From: Methylorubrum salsuginis | GTDB taxonomy: Bacteria > Pseudomonadota > Alphaproteobacteria > Rhizobiales > Beijerinckiaceae | Assembly: GCF_900114375.1 (NCBI RefSeq) | Contig: NZ_FOSV01000028.1 | Location: 1 to 57,870 of the forward strand | Direction: 5' to 3' | Length of the DNA: 57,870 nt | Shown here: piece after piece, positions 9,088-17,936 of the stretch | Layout of the letters: the number at the start of each line of letters is the position of its first letter | Numbering within the stretch: position 1 is the first letter of the stretch | The notes under the pieces: model-generated | The model's database searches: none | What the model saw: the letters and a program-made list of their open reading frames with translations, nothing else | What the model was told of the DNA's origin: nothing | Made by a program: the position numbers and the translations under genes

Positions 9088-9351
9088 ATGACGACCAAAA
9101 TTCCCCGGATCGCCGCCGTGACCGTCGCTGCTCCTTCGGCCCTGGCCGTGCGGTTCGATGACGGCACCGAGACGCAGGTCGAACTCGCCGGGTGGATCGC
9201 CACTGGCGGCACGCTGCTGGCGCCCCTGCGCGATCCGGCCGTGTTCGGCACCGCCAGAATCGGCCTCTACGGCGGGTCCGTCGCCTGGGGCGAGGAGGAC
9301 GGGGATCTCGCCATCGACGCGCACCATCTGCGCCTGCTCACCGCCGAGTAG
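9088..9351 (+). CDS. DUF2442 domain protein
   Basis: An 87-residue protein matching the DUF2442 pattern (VRFDDGTETQVELAGW, LLAPLRDPAVFG, GSVAWGEEDGDLAIDAHHL). DUF2442 proteins are small, often paired with DUF4160 and sometimes with an HTH protein. Here the DUF4160 gene lies immediately upstream and an HTH-like frame follows. Start at ATG 9088, in the short gap after DUF4160, suggests cotranscription. A toxin-antitoxin or DNA-binding role has been suggested for such pairs but is not shown by this sequence. Confidence 0.8.
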   Translation: MTTKIPRIAAVTVAAPSALAVRFDDGTETQVELAGWIATGGTLLAPLRDPAVFGTARIGLYGGSVAWGEEDGDLAIDAHHLRLLTAE

Positions 9352-9370
9352 CGCCCCTTCGGCTGAGTCG

Positions 9371-9582
9371 ATGCCGAGGCGTGGCAGCGCGAGGTCGGGC
9401 TGTCCAACAATGAGGCCGCCGACTTCCTCGGTCTGTCTCTGAGCACGTGGAACGCATACAAGGCCAGCGCGAACATCCCGACGCCGGTGGCGATGATATG
9501 CCGTGCGGTCCAGCGCGATCCGATCCTGCTGCTGGCACACCTTCGCCCGCGCAAGCCGGGTCGGACTCGGCACATTCCATGA
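9371..9582 (+). pseudogene. Small HTH protein, start apparently frameshifted
   Basis: From about 9374 the frame reads AWQREVGLSNNEAADFLGLS then TWNAYKASANIP and ends at TGA 9580-9582, a compact helix-turn-helix protein of about 65 residues of the kind that follows DUF4160/DUF2442. No start codon exists in that frame. The ATG at 9371 is one base out of frame, and adding one C after ATGCC would join them. A single-base deletion at the start is the simplest explanation, so I call it broken. Confidence 0.5.
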
Positions 9583-9609
9583 ACCCGCGGCAACTCTCGG
9601 ATTCGATCG

Positions 9610-10012
9610 ATGCAGCCTTACCTCGCCATCCTCTATCCACCTGAGAGTTCAAGTTCCTGGGGCGTCGTCTTTCCCGATCTGCCCGGCTGCGTGTCGGCAG
9701 GCGACAGCTTCGAGGACGCGGCGCAAGCGGCGCGGGAGGCACTGTCCGGCCATCTCGCAGCCCTGCGCGCCGACGGTGATCCGATTCCGCGGCCCCGAAC
9801 TTGGACGGAGCTGTCGGCCATTCCCGAAGCGACCGCGCACGGGGCCTTCGTCCAGCTCATCACGCCGCGCCGCGTCCCGGGCCGAGCGGGTGCGGATCAA
9901 CATCACCATCGACAAAGGGCTGTTGCGCGTGGCCGACGAGGCGGCTGAGGCTCGCGGCCTCAACCGCTCCGCCTACATCGAGCGGGCGCTGGAAGCTGCG
10001 ACCGGGCGGTGA
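9610..10012 (+). pseudogene. hicB: HicB-like antitoxin, frameshifted
   Basis: The first frame gives a HicB N-terminal domain (YLAILYPPESSSSWGVVFPDLPGC, EDAAQAAREALSGHL) up to about 9880. The C-terminal ribbon-helix-helix-like part (RVRINITIDKGLLRVADEAAEARGLNRSAYIERAL) continues in another frame to 10012. Joining them requires one frameshift near 9880-9895 (ITPRRVPGRA to AERVRINI). No hicA toxin gene was recognised beside it, so this appears to be an orphan, broken antitoxin-like gene or a sequencing artefact. Confidence 0.7.
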
Positions 10013-10360
10013 CGTCAGCGCAGGTCGACCTGATAGGGAGCAGGTCCGATTCCCAAGCATATACTGGTCGTCGTGATCCCAGCCGCGCTTCTCACGGAAA
10101 GCTCGCTCGGCGAGATCGAGCTCGATGCGAGGGGCACGCTTGGCTGGCTGCGGAGGATGAGCCAGCTTTTGTAGCCTCTTCATGAGGCAAGCGGCGGCTT
10201 GGCCTCTGACGACAGCCCACCGCCGGACGGCTAAGCGGCTGGCCTGCGACCTGGGCTGGCGATTGCGGCCCCGCAGGGGTGGCGCCCGTGCGCCCGAACC
10301 TCTAGGCGGCGCCGGAGGCGTCCGGCATCCCGCGCGACGGATGCGGCGAGAGGACCGACA
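10013..10360. other. Intergenic region, 348 bp
   Basis: A minus-strand frame reads AKRAPRIELDLAERAFREKRG, which looks coding-like, but it has no recognisable start or family and no support from context. I see no RNA gene. The end of the region supplies the ribosome binding site (GAGAGGA) of the uvrA-like gene. Confidence 0.4.
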
Positions 10361-13033
10361 GTGGATCAGCCGAAACCGAGAGACGGGGTCAGGATCGCCC
10401 GGGCGGGGGCGGGGCGGCCGGGCTATGTCACGGTGCGGGGCGCGCGCGAGCACAACCTGCGCGACGTGGACGTGGAACTGCCCCGCGACGCCCTCGTGGT
10501 GTTCACCGGGGTCTCGGGCTCCGGCAAGTCCTCGCTCGCCTTCGGCACGCTCTATGCCGAGGCGCAAAGGCGCTACTTCGAGTCGGTCGCGCCCTATGCC
10601 CGGCGGATGATCGATCAGGTCGGCGTGCCCGATGTCGACGCGATCGAGGGCCTGCCCCCGGCGGTGGCCCTGCAGCAGCAGCGCGGCACGCCGAGCGCGC
10701 GTTCCTCGGTCGGCAGCGTCACCACCCTGTCGAGCCTCGTGCGGATGATGGTCTCGCGCGCCGGCACCTACCCGCCGGGCCAGCCGATGCTCTACGCGGA
10801 GGATTTCTCACCCAACACGCCGCAGGGCGCCTGCCCGTCCTGCGGCGGGCTCGGGCGGGTCTACCGGGCGACCGAAGCCTCGATGGTGCCCGATCCGTCG
10901 CTGACGATCCGCGAGCGCGCCGTCGCGGCCTGGCCCCAGGCCTGGGGCGGGCAGAACCTGCGCGACATCCTCGTGAGCCGGGGCGTCGATGTCGACACGC
11001 CCTGGAAGGATCTGCCGCGGGCGCTGCGGGACTGGATCCTGTTCACCGACGAGCAGCCGCAGGAGCCGGTCTATGCCGGGCTCACCCCGGAGCAGACGCA
11101 ACTCGCCCGCCGGCGGCGTCTGGAGCCGAGCTACATGGGCACCTTCACGAGCGCCCGCCGCCACGTGCTCGGCACCTTTACCAACTCGCAGAGCGCCCTC
11201 ATGCGCCGCCGCGCCGCGCGCTATCTCGTGAGCGAGGATTGCCCAGCCTGCCACGGCAAGCGCCTGAAGCCCGAGGCGCTCTCGGTCACCTTCGCCGGGT
11301 ACGACATCGGCGAATTGTCCCGCATGACGCTCTCCGATCTCGCCGAGGCGATGCGCCCGGCGGCCGAGGACCGCCTGCCCGACGCGGACGCCCTGTCGGC
11401 GACCCTCGACCGCGACGCCGGGCGGCAGGACCGCGCCCGCCGCGCCGCCGCGGGCGCCTCGGCGCATACGGGCGCGCCGGACGTGCGCGTGACCCCGAAC
11501 CTCTCCATCGAGAAGCGGCTGGCCGCCCAGCGGCTGGCCGCCGACCTGATCGACCGGATCGGGACGCTGACCGAACTCGGCCTCGGCTACCTGTCGCTCG
11601 ACCGGGTCACCACCACCCTGTCCTCGGGCGAATTGCAGCGCCTGCGTCTGGCCACCCAACTGCGCTCGCAGCTCTTCGGCGTCGCCTACGTGCTCGACGA
11701 GCCGACCGCCGGGCTGCACCCCGCCGACGGCGACGCCATGCACGAGGCGCTGGCCGGGCTCCTCGCCTCGGGCAATTCGCTGTTCGTCGTCGAGCACGAC
11801 ATCGGCACGATGCGCCGGGCCGACTGGCTGGTCGATGTCGGCCCGGAAGCGGGCGAGCATGGCGGCACCGTGCTCTATAGCGGCCCGCCGGACGGGCTTC
11901 GCGACGTGGAGGCGTCGCGCACGCGGCTGCATCTGTTCGGTCTCGCCACGCCACCCCGGCGCCCGCGGCGGGAACCCTCGGGTTGGCTGCGCCTGGAGGG
12001 CATCGTCCGCAACAACCTGAACGGGGTCGAGGCCGCGTTCCCGCTGGGCTGCCTCACCGCCGTGACCGGCATCTCGGGCTCCGGCAAGTCGAGCCTCGTC
12101 AGCCAGGCGCTGCTCGAACTCGTCGGCGACCGCCTCGGGCGGCCGGTCGAGACCGACGACGAGCCGGAGGATCCGCTCGACGACGCACCGGGCCCGACCG
12201 AGGGGCGCATCGTCGGCGGGATGGAGGGCGTCCGGCGCCTCGTGAAGGTCGATCAGAAGCCGATCGGGCGCACGCCGCGCTCGAACCTCGCGACCTATAC
12301 CGGCCTGTTCGACGCCGTCCGCAAGCTGTTCGCCGCGACCCCCGAGGCGCGGCGGCGGCGCTACGACGCCGGCCGCTTCTCCTTCAACGTCGCCAAGGGC
12401 CGCTGCCCGGCCTGTGAGGGCGAGGGGTTCGTCAGCGTCGAATTGCTGTTCATGCCGAGCGTCTACGCCCCCTGCCCGACCTGCCACGGCACCCGCTACG
12501 CGCCGGAGACGCTGGAGGTGACGTGGAACGGCCTGACCATCGCCGACGTGCTCGGGCTCACCGTCGAGCGCGCCTGCGAGGCCTTCGCGGACGAGCCCTC
12601 CGTGCTGCGCCCGCTCGCCGTGCTACGGGATCTCGGGCTGGGCTACCTGCGCCTGGGCCAGCCGGCGACCGAACTCTCCGGCGGGGAGGCGCAACGCATC
12701 AAGCTCGCGACCGAATTGCAGCGGGGCCAGCGCGGCGGCACGCTCTACGTCCTCGACGAGCCGACGACCGGGCTGCACCCGACCGACGTGGACCGCCTGA
12801 TGCTCCAGCTCAACGGCCTGGTCGATGCCGGCAACACCGTCGTCATGGTCGAGCACGACATGCGCGTCGTGGCCGGTGCCGATCACGTCATCGATGTCGG
12901 CCCCGGCGCCGGAAATCTCGGCGGCACCATCGTGGCGGCGGGCCGCCCCGAAGCGGTGGCCGCGGCGCCGGCGAGCCGCACGGCGCCGTATCTGCGGGAG
13001 GAACTCGGGGCCTACGAAGCCGAGGGCGCGTAG
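10361..13033 (+). CDS. UvrA-family ABC ATPase lacking the UvrB-binding region
   Basis: An 890-residue tandem ABC ATPase of the UvrA family, shorter than canonical UvrA (about 940-990). Two Walker A motifs are present: GVSGSGKS at residues 50-57 and GISGSGKS at 570-577. Both halves have an LSxGE signature (LSSGEL, LSGGEA) and Walker B with VLDEPTxGLHP. Cys pairs CPSCGGLG, CPACHGKR, CPACEGEG and CPTCHGTR are zinc-module-like. After the SVGSVTTLSSLVRMM segment the sequence passes directly to NTPQGACPSCGG, omitting the first zinc module and UvrB-binding domain of classical UvrA. This is the UvrA2/UvrA3-like class, linked in other bacteria to drug or DNA-damage tolerance. The start is GTG with GAGAGGA upstream. 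Confidence 0.92.
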   Translation: MDQPKPRDGVRIARAGAGRPGYVTVRGAREHNLRDVDVELPRDALVVFTGVSGSGKSSLAFGTLYAEAQRRYFESVAPYARRMIDQVGVPDVDAIEGLPPAVALQQQRGTPSARSSVGSVTTLSSLVRMMVSRAGTYPPGQPMLYAEDFSPNTPQGACPSCGGLGRVYRATEASMVPDPSLTIRERAVAAWPQAWGGQNLRDILVSRGVDVDTPWKDLPRALRDWILFTDEQPQEPVYAGLTPEQTQLARRRRLEPSYMGTFTSARRHVLGTFTNSQSALMRRRAARYLVSEDCPACHGKRLKPEALSVTFAGYDIGELSRMTLSDLAEAMRPAAEDRLPDADALSATLDRDAGRQDRARRAAAGASAHTGAPDVRVTPNLSIEKRLAAQRLAADLIDRIGTLTELGLGYLSLDRVTTTLSSGELQRLRLATQLRSQLFGVAYVLDEPTAGLHPADGDAMHEALAGLLASGNSLFVVEHDIGTMRRADWLVDVGPEAGEHGGTVLYSGPPDGLRDVEASRTRLHLFGLATPPRRPRREPSGWLRLEGIVRNNLNGVEAAFPLGCLTAVTGISGSGKSSLVSQALLELVGDRLGRPVETDDEPEDPLDDAPGPTEGRIVGGMEGVRRLVKVDQKPIGRTPRSNLATYTGLFDAVRKLFAATPEARRRRYDAGRFSFNVAKGRCPACEGEGFVSVELLFMPSVYAPCPTCHGTRYAPETLEVTWNGLTIADVLGLTVERACEAFADEPSVLRPLAVLRDLGLGYLRLGQPATELSGGEAQRIKLATELQRGQRGGTLYVLDEPTTGLHPTDVDRLMLQLNGLVDAGNTVVMVEHDMRVVAGADHVIDVGPGAGNLGGTIVAAGRPEAVAAAPASRTAPYLREELGAYEAEGA

Positions 13034-13140
13034 CATCCCCACCGACATCGACGGCGTCGAGCGCGGGCGGGGTTTCGCCCGCTTCAAGCGCGGCCGCAAT
13101 TCCCGTAAGCGGGAGCGTCCTCCACGGAGCCCCCTCCCCC

Positions 13141-13560
13141 ATGGCCTACTGGCTGTTCAAGTCCGAACCCTCGACCTGGTCGTGGGAGCAGCAGGTCGCG
13201 GCGGGCGAGGCCGGCACGTTCTGGAACGGGGTGCGCAACCACCTCGCCAAGAAGCAGATGCAGGCGATGCAGGTGGGGGAGCGCGGCTTCTTCTACCACT
13301 CGAACGAGGGCAAGGCCGTCGTCGGCATCGTCGAGATCATCAAGCCGTACTACCCGGATCACACCGACGAGACCGGCCGCTTCGGCATGGTCGATGTCCG
13401 CGCGGTGGCGCCGATGCCCCGCCCCGTGCCCCTCGACGTCATCAAGGCCGAGGACGCGCTCAAGGGCATGATGCTCGTCGTCAACTCGCGCCTCTCGGTC
13501 CAGCCGGTCACCGAGGCCGAATGGGCCTTGGTCTGCGCCATGGGCGGCTATACGGGGTGA
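13141..13560 (+). CDS. EVE domain-containing protein
   Basis: A 139-residue single-domain EVE (PUA-like) protein: MAYWLFKSEPSTWSWEQQ, TFWNGVRNHLAKKQM, GERGFFYHSNEGKAVVGI. EVE domains bind modified bases, and stand-alone members such as THYN1-type proteins are widespread in alphaproteobacteria. The aromatic pocket residues (W16-like, YHS) are present. It follows the UvrA-like gene by about 110 nt and precedes a perfect palindrome. The physiological ligand is unknown. Confidence 0.9.
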   Translation: MAYWLFKSEPSTWSWEQQVAAGEAGTFWNGVRNHLAKKQMQAMQVGERGFFYHSNEGKAVVGIVEIIKPYYPDHTDETGRFGMVDVRAVAPMPRPVPLDVIKAEDALKGMMLVVNSRLSVQPVTEAEWALVCAMGGYTG

Positions 13561-13580
13561 GATTCACATATATGTGAATC
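13561..13580. promoter_or_regulatory. Perfect 20-bp palindrome (operator or terminator candidate)
   Basis: GATTCACATATATGTGAATC is identical to its own reverse complement and starts one base after the EVE stop codon, 68 bp before the ParB-like gene. It is much more A+T-rich than its surroundings. The absence of a loop and of a T tract favours a dimeric protein binding site over a terminator. Confidence 0.5.
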
Positions 13581-13647
13581 GCGGCAGCTTGCCGTCGCGC
13601 CGAAGCGCACTCGCTTTGCCGCGACACGACGAACGGACGACACCACG

Positions 13648-14265
13648 ATGGCCCCGCGCGAACCCCTGCTCAAACCCGTGCCGATCACCGAGCTGCGGCC
13701 GACCCAGATGACGGTCGGCTACCGCGAAGTGGCGGAGAAGCGCCGCCGCTGGCGCGACCACGACGCGGACAAGAAGGCCGCCTTCCTCGGCTCGCACATG
13801 ATCCCGGTGCTGCTCGGGCCGAAGAAGCACCACTACGTCATCGACCATCACCACCTCGCCCGCGCGCTGCACGAGGAGGGCGTCGAGAGCGTGCTGGTGA
13901 CGGTGGTGGCCGACCTGCACAAACTGAGCAAGGACGCGTTCTGGACGGTGGCCGACCACAAGTCCTGGGTCCATCCCTACGACGCCAAGGGCGTCCGGGT
14001 CGGCTTCGAAGACATCCCGAAGAAGATTTCGGATCTGGCCGACGACCCCTATCGCAGCCTCGCGGGCGAGCTGCGCCGAGCGGGGGGCTTTGCCAAGGAC
14101 ACGACGCCGTTCAGCGAGTTCCTCTGGGCCGACTTCCTGCGGCGCAAGGTGAAGCCGAAGCTGATCGCCGACGACTTCTCCGCCGCTCTGGAGCGGGCCA
14201 TGCGCTTCGCGAAGTCGCCGGACGCCGGCTATCTGCCCGGCTGGTGCGGGCCGGTCGAGGGCTGA
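13648..14265 (+). CDS. ParB/sulfiredoxin-like fold protein (ParBc_2 family)
   Basis: A 205-residue protein of the ParB-like nuclease family (pfam ParBc_2 type). It shows PVPITELRPTQMTVGYREV at the N terminus, then the core KKHHYVIDHHHLARAL, ADLHKLSKDAFW and HPYDAKGVR. It is not the chromosomal ParB, because the HTH and partner ParA are absent. Catalytic activity of this family is not established. The 3' end overlaps the convergent dsbB gene by 37 nt. The palindrome at 13561-13580 lies upstream and may regulate it. Confidence 0.82.
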   Translation: MAPREPLLKPVPITELRPTQMTVGYREVAEKRRRWRDHDADKKAAFLGSHMIPVLLGPKKHHYVIDHHHLARALHEEGVESVLVTVVADLHKLSKDAFWTVADHKSWVHPYDAKGVRVGFEDIPKKISDLADDPYRSLAGELRRAGGFAKDTTPFSEFLWADFLRRKVKPKLIADDFSAALERAMRFAKSPDAGYLPGWCGPVEG

Positions 14266-14735
14266 GTCCCACCGAGGGCCGCCGCCGCCGCGACCAACGC
14301 GAGGGCGGCGGCGATCACGGCGTTCCAGCCCGCCAGCGAGACGCCGAGGAAGCGCCACGCGGCGGCCGTGCAATCGACCGGCCGCACGCTCTCCAGGCTC
14401 TTGAGGAAATCGCCGACATCCGCCGGCCCCGCGCCGGAGCCGCCGCCGCAATCGGTCGGGCCGGGCCAGAAGCCCCATTCGGCGCCCGCGTGATAGACGC
14501 CGAGCCCCGCCCCGTAGAGCAGCACCAGGGCCACTAGCCCCAGCAGGAACCGGGCCGGCCGCGGTGGCAGGAACGCGGCGACGAGCGCGAGCGGCGCCGC
14601 GAGATAATAGGGCACCCGCTCGGTCAGGCAGAGCTTGCACGGCACGTAGCCGAGGCCGTGCTCGAACACGAGCGCGGCGCCGACGGTCGCGGCCGCCGCG
14701 ACGGCGAGCGCCAGGGCGAGGGCACGCAGGCTCAC
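14229..14735 (-). CDS. dsbB: Disulfide bond formation protein B
   Basis: A 168-residue membrane protein with four hydrophobic segments. It has the periplasmic CxxC of DsbB (YVPCKLCLTER, near residues 33-36) and the second cysteine pair (TDCGGG and PVDCTAAAW). DsbB reoxidises DsbA and passes electrons to quinone in the inner membrane. It begins with GTG at 14735, overlapping the TGA of the YqaA gene (GTGA), so translation is probably coupled. No dsbA is present in the window. The gene's 3' end overlaps the convergent ParB-like gene. Confidence 0.87.
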   Translation of the reverse strand: MSLRALALALAVAAAATVGAALVFEHGLGYVPCKLCLTERVPYYLAAPLALVAAFLPPRPARFLLGLVALVLLYGAGLGVYHAGAEWGFWPGPTDCGGGSGAGPADVGDFLKSLESVRPVDCTAAAWRFLGVSLAGWNAVIAAALALVAAAAALGGTQPSTGPHQPGR

Positions 14736-15313
14736 AGCATCACCTTGAACGCGACGAAGCCGAGGATCACCACCGCGGCGAACAGGCCGGCCACCACGTT
14801 CAGGTGCCGATCGAGCACCGCGCGGATGCCGACGCCGTAGCGCCCGAGCAGGGCGGCCAGCAGGAAGAACCGCGCCCCGCGGGTCACGACCGACAGCACG
14901 GTGAACCAGAACAGCGAGTAATGCGCGAAGCCCGAGGTGATGGTGACGAGCTTGTAGGGGATCGGCGTGAGGCCTTTGAGCAGGATCACCCAATGCCCGT
15001 AGGTGGCGTAGGAGGCCTGGAACGTCTCGGCCTTGTCGGCGAGCCCGTAGAGGTTGAACAGCCACAACCCGACCGAATCGAACAGCAGCGCGCCGATGGC
15101 GTAGCCGACGAGCCCGCCGAGCACGGAGGCGACGGTGGCGATGGCGGCGTAGAGCCAGACCCGGTCGGGCCGGCTGACCGCCATCGGCACCAGCATGGCA
15201 TCGGGCGGCACGGGGAAGAACGAGCTCTCGGCGAACGCCACCGCCCCGAGGGCCCAGGGTGCCGAGGGCTTGGCGGCGAGTGCGAGTATCCACTCGTAGA
15301 GACGGCGGATCAT
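14732..15313 (-). CDS. YqaA family (SNARE-associated/DedA-like) membrane protein
   Basis: A 193-residue integral membrane protein with the DedA-type pattern: AFAESSFFPVPPDAMLVPMA near residue 30, GGLVGYAIG around 66, and PIPYKLVTITSGF around 118. Members are probably lipid flippases or transporters linked to envelope homeostasis. It is transcribed together with dsbB, overlapping it by 4 nt. A repeat element lies just upstream of its start, which limits the room for a promoter to the 230 bp before tRNA-Leu. Confidence 0.88.
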   Translation of the reverse strand: MIRRLYEWILALAAKPSAPWALGAVAFAESSFFPVPPDAMLVPMAVSRPDRVWLYAAIATVASVLGGLVGYAIGALLFDSVGLWLFNLYGLADKAETFQASYATYGHWVILLKGLTPIPYKLVTITSGFAHYSLFWFTVLSVVTRGARFFLLAALLGRYGVGIRAVLDRHLNVVAGLFAAVVILGFVAFKVML

Positions 15314-15328
15314 GGGTCCTCATCCGCG

Positions 15329-15377
15329 AGAGCATCGGCCCGAAAGGTGGCTTCCGGCTTTCGGAAAAAGACGATGC
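15329..15377 (+). repeat. Palindromic intergenic repeat, copy B
   Basis: AGAGCATCGGCCCGAAAGG, then CTTTCGGAAAAAGACGATGC, matching copies A, C and D. It is followed by a hairpin CTCGGATCT/GATCCGAG (about 15410-15428), and a similar hairpin also follows copies C and D. It lies 16 bp upstream of the YqaA start codon. Confidence 0.75.
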
Positions 15378-15544
15378 AGAAACAAGGATCGAGCGCCGCG
15401 GCTCGGATCTCCGATCCGAGACGAGGCGCGGGCGGGAAGCGTCGCCCTTTCAGCACAGAAGGGCGGCGGAAGCGAGGGTGTGCCGGTGGGCTGAAATTCG
15501 CGCTGGCCCTGAGGCCCCGGCCTGTGCCATGAGGCGGGGGCGTC

Positions 15545-15629
15545 GCGGGTATGGCGGAATTGGTAGACGCGGGCGACTCAAAATCGCCAGCCGCAAGGCG
15601 TGGGGGTTCGATTCCCTCTACCCGCACCA
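15545..15629 (+). tRNA. tRNA-Leu (anticodon CAA)
   Basis: Class II tRNA with acceptor GCGGGTA / TACCCGC, an anticodon stem GGCGA/TCGCC enclosing loop CTCAAAA (anticodon CAA), a variable arm (AGCCGCAAGGCGT) and T-arm GGTTCGATTCC. CCA is encoded at 15627-15629. Confidence 0.96.
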
Positions 15630-15636
15630 TCTCCCC

Positions 15637-16332
15637 TCAATCAGATTTCAGGAACCGGCGGATCCAGCCCGCCACCCGGTCGTTGTCGGCGCTTGCCTCC
15701 AGGGAGGCCAGCGCGTCGCGCACCAGGGCGGGATGTCGCTCGCCCGCGCGGTGCCCGTCCGTGAGCGCGCGGGCGTAGTCCGGGCGGAACTCCGGGTGGC
15801 ACTGGAACGAGAGGGCGGGCCGGTCGGCGTAGGCCAGCACGCCATAGGGGGTGAAGGCGCTGCCCGCGAGCACCCGGGCGCCGGGGGGCAGGGCCACGAC
15901 CTGATCCTGGTGGCTCACGGGAATCGCGATCGCTCGGCCATCGTCCATGAAGGGCGCCCGCTCGATCACCTCGTAGGCGTGCAGCCCCAGGCCCCAGCCA
16001 CGCGCGGAGCGCTCGACCCGGCCGCCGAAGGCCTGCGCCAGCGCCTGATGGCCGAAGCACAGGCCCACGAGCTTGGTCGTGCGGTCGAGGTCCCGCAGGA
16101 AGGTCAGGAGGTCGGCGACCCACGGCGTCGCATCGTAGACCGAGGCGGGCGAGCCGGTGATGACGTAGGCCTCGAACGCGTCGGACGCCGCGGGCCAGTG
16201 CCCCGCGGTCACGTCGAAGCACGTATAGGCGTGGCCGTCGCCGATCAGGGCCTCGACCATCGCGCCGTAGGAGGGAAAGCGCCCGCCGAGCCGCTCCGGC
16301 GGGAAGCCGGTTTCCAGGATGCCGATCTGCAT
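15637..16332 (-). CDS. Class I glutamine amidotransferase-like protein
   Basis: A 231-residue protein with the GATase1 fold. The nucleophile elbow GLCFGHQ carries the catalytic Cys and QCHPEF near residue 180 the catalytic His. The N terminus QIGILETGFPPERL resembles the stand-alone GMP synthase-like family that hydrolyses gamma-glutamyl bonds (YfeJ/PuuD-related). An upstream ATG at 16353 is possible, but the family normally begins at the chosen start. Partner synthetase domains are absent, so the substrate is unknown. A permease on the same strand lies 102 bp before it. Confidence 0.85.
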   Translation of the reverse strand: MQIGILETGFPPERLGGRFPSYGAMVEALIGDGHAYTCFDVTAGHWPAASDAFEAYVITGSPASVYDATPWVADLLTFLRDLDRTTKLVGLCFGHQALAQAFGGRVERSARGWGLGLHAYEVIERAPFMDDGRAIAIPVSHQDQVVALPPGARVLAGSAFTPYGVLAYADRPALSFQCHPEFRPDYARALTDGHRAGERHPALVRDALASLEASADNDRVAGWIRRFLKSD

Positions 16333-16455
16333 GGGCTTTTTCTCATTGTGCATCGATCCCGACCCTTGGTCGGGCTCGACGCGCCCGGCGGACGACCGCC
16401 GCCGCGCATTTGCGCGGGCGGACGACGATGAGGAAGTCTCATCGTCGTCCGGGGT

Positions 16456-17832
16456 TTAGATCGCCGGATCGAAGCTCGAAACCGGCTTCACGGCCGCAGG
16501 CTTGGCGACGAGCCGCGCCAGCCCGACCGCGACGACCATCACGGCGGCGAAGATGGCGAAGATCAGCGGGTTGTAGACGATCAGGGCCACAAGGCAGATT
16601 CCGGCCATCACCAGCGCGAAGCCCGGTGCGTAGGGATAGAGCGGCGCCCGGTAGGGCCGGGCCAGCGACGGCTCGCTGCGGCGCAAGCGGAACAGGGCGA
16701 GCATGCTCGTCACGTACATGGTGAGCGCGCCGAACACCGCCATGGTGACGATGCTGGCGGTGAGCGACTGCCCGGCGACGCTGACGAGGCTGTCGCTGTA
16801 GATCGCCGCGATGCCGACGACGCCGCCCGCGAGCGTGGCGAGATGCGGCGTCTGGAAGCGCGGATGCAGCCGGGCGAAGACCTGCGGCAGGAAGCCGGCC
16901 CGCGCCAGGGCGAAGATCTGGCGGGCATAGCCCATGATGATGCCGTGGAACGAGGCGACGAGCCCGAACAGGCCGAGCCAGACCAGCATGTGCAGCCAGC
17001 CGCTCGACTCGCCGACCACCCGCTTCATCGCCTGCGGCAGCGGATCGTTCAGGTCGGAGAGCGCCTTCCAGTCGCCGGTGGCGCCGGCAAACAGCATCAC
17101 GCCGAAGGCGAGCGCGGTGAGCGTCAGCACGCCGGTGATGTAGGCGATGGGAAGGGTGCGCTTGGGGTCCTTGGCTTCTTCGGCCGCCATGGCGACGCCC
17201 TCGATGGCGAGGAAGAACCAGATCGCGAAGGGGATCGCGGCGAAGATGCCCCCGAGCGCAGGGAGGCTGAACGTGTCCTGCCCGGCCCAGCCGCCGGCCA
17301 CGAAGTGCGACACGCTGAAGGCCGGGGCGACGACGCCCATGAACACGAGGAGTTCGGCCACCGCCAGCACGGTGACGACGAGCTCGAACGTCGCGGCGAT
17401 CTGCACGCCGACGACGTTGAGGCCCATGAACACGAGGTAGGCGCCGAGGGCGGCGTGCTTCGGGTCGAGGCCGGGAAACTGGACGTTCAGGTAGGCCCCG
17501 ATGGCAAGCGCGATGGCGGGGGGCGCGAACACGAACTCGATCAGCGTGGCGTAGCCCGCCACCGCCGCCCCCGTGGGCCCGAAGGCGCGAAGCGCGTAGG
17601 CGAACGGGCCGCCCGCCTGCGGGATCGCGGTGGTGAGTTCGGTGAAGCTGAAGATGAAGGCCACGTACATCGCGGCGACCGCGACGGTGGTGACGAGGAA
17701 GCCCAGCGTGCCGGCCTGCGCCCAGCCGTAGCTCCAGCCGAAATACTCGCCCGAGATGACGAGCCCGACGGCGATGCCCCAGAGGTGGAAGGCGTTGAGG
17801 CTCTTGTCGAGCGTGGTCGAAGGCGTCGTCAT
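16456..17832 (-). CDS. APC-superfamily amino acid/ethanolamine permease
   Basis: A 458-residue transporter with about 12 hydrophobic segments. The N terminus HLWGIAVGLVISGEYFGWSYGWAQAG is highly typical of ethanolamine permeases (Eat type), followed by FTELTTAIPQAGGPFAYALR. Ethanolamine or small amines are thus the probable substrate, although eutBC genes are not in the window. It stands alone with its own upstream region. Substrate assignment is by resemblance only. Confidence 0.82.
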   Translation of the reverse strand: MTTPSTTLDKSLNAFHLWGIAVGLVISGEYFGWSYGWAQAGTLGFLVTTVAVAAMYVAFIFSFTELTTAIPQAGGPFAYALRAFGPTGAAVAGYATLIEFVFAPPAIALAIGAYLNVQFPGLDPKHAALGAYLVFMGLNVVGVQIAATFELVVTVLAVAELLVFMGVVAPAFSVSHFVAGGWAGQDTFSLPALGGIFAAIPFAIWFFLAIEGVAMAAEEAKDPKRTLPIAYITGVLTLTALAFGVMLFAGATGDWKALSDLNDPLPQAMKRVVGESSGWLHMLVWLGLFGLVASFHGIIMGYARQIFALARAGFLPQVFARLHPRFQTPHLATLAGGVVGIAAIYSDSLVSVAGQSLTASIVTMAVFGALTMYVTSMLALFRLRRSEPSLARPYRAPLYPYAPGFALVMAGICLVALIVYNPLIFAIFAAVMVVAVGLARLVAKPAAVKPVSSFDPAI

Positions 17833-17936
17833 GATGGGTCCCCCGCTGGCCCCATGGGGCCATGGCGAGTTTCCCCAAGCAAGAGCTTTGCCTCACCGTG
17901 GGACGGGAGCGCCGAGAAGGCGCCCCCGCGGGTCGC

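Noticed and set aside
10040..10200. Minus-strand frame with AKRAPRIELDLAERAF
   Set aside because: No start and no family could be recognised, so it could be a gene remnant but is not supportable.
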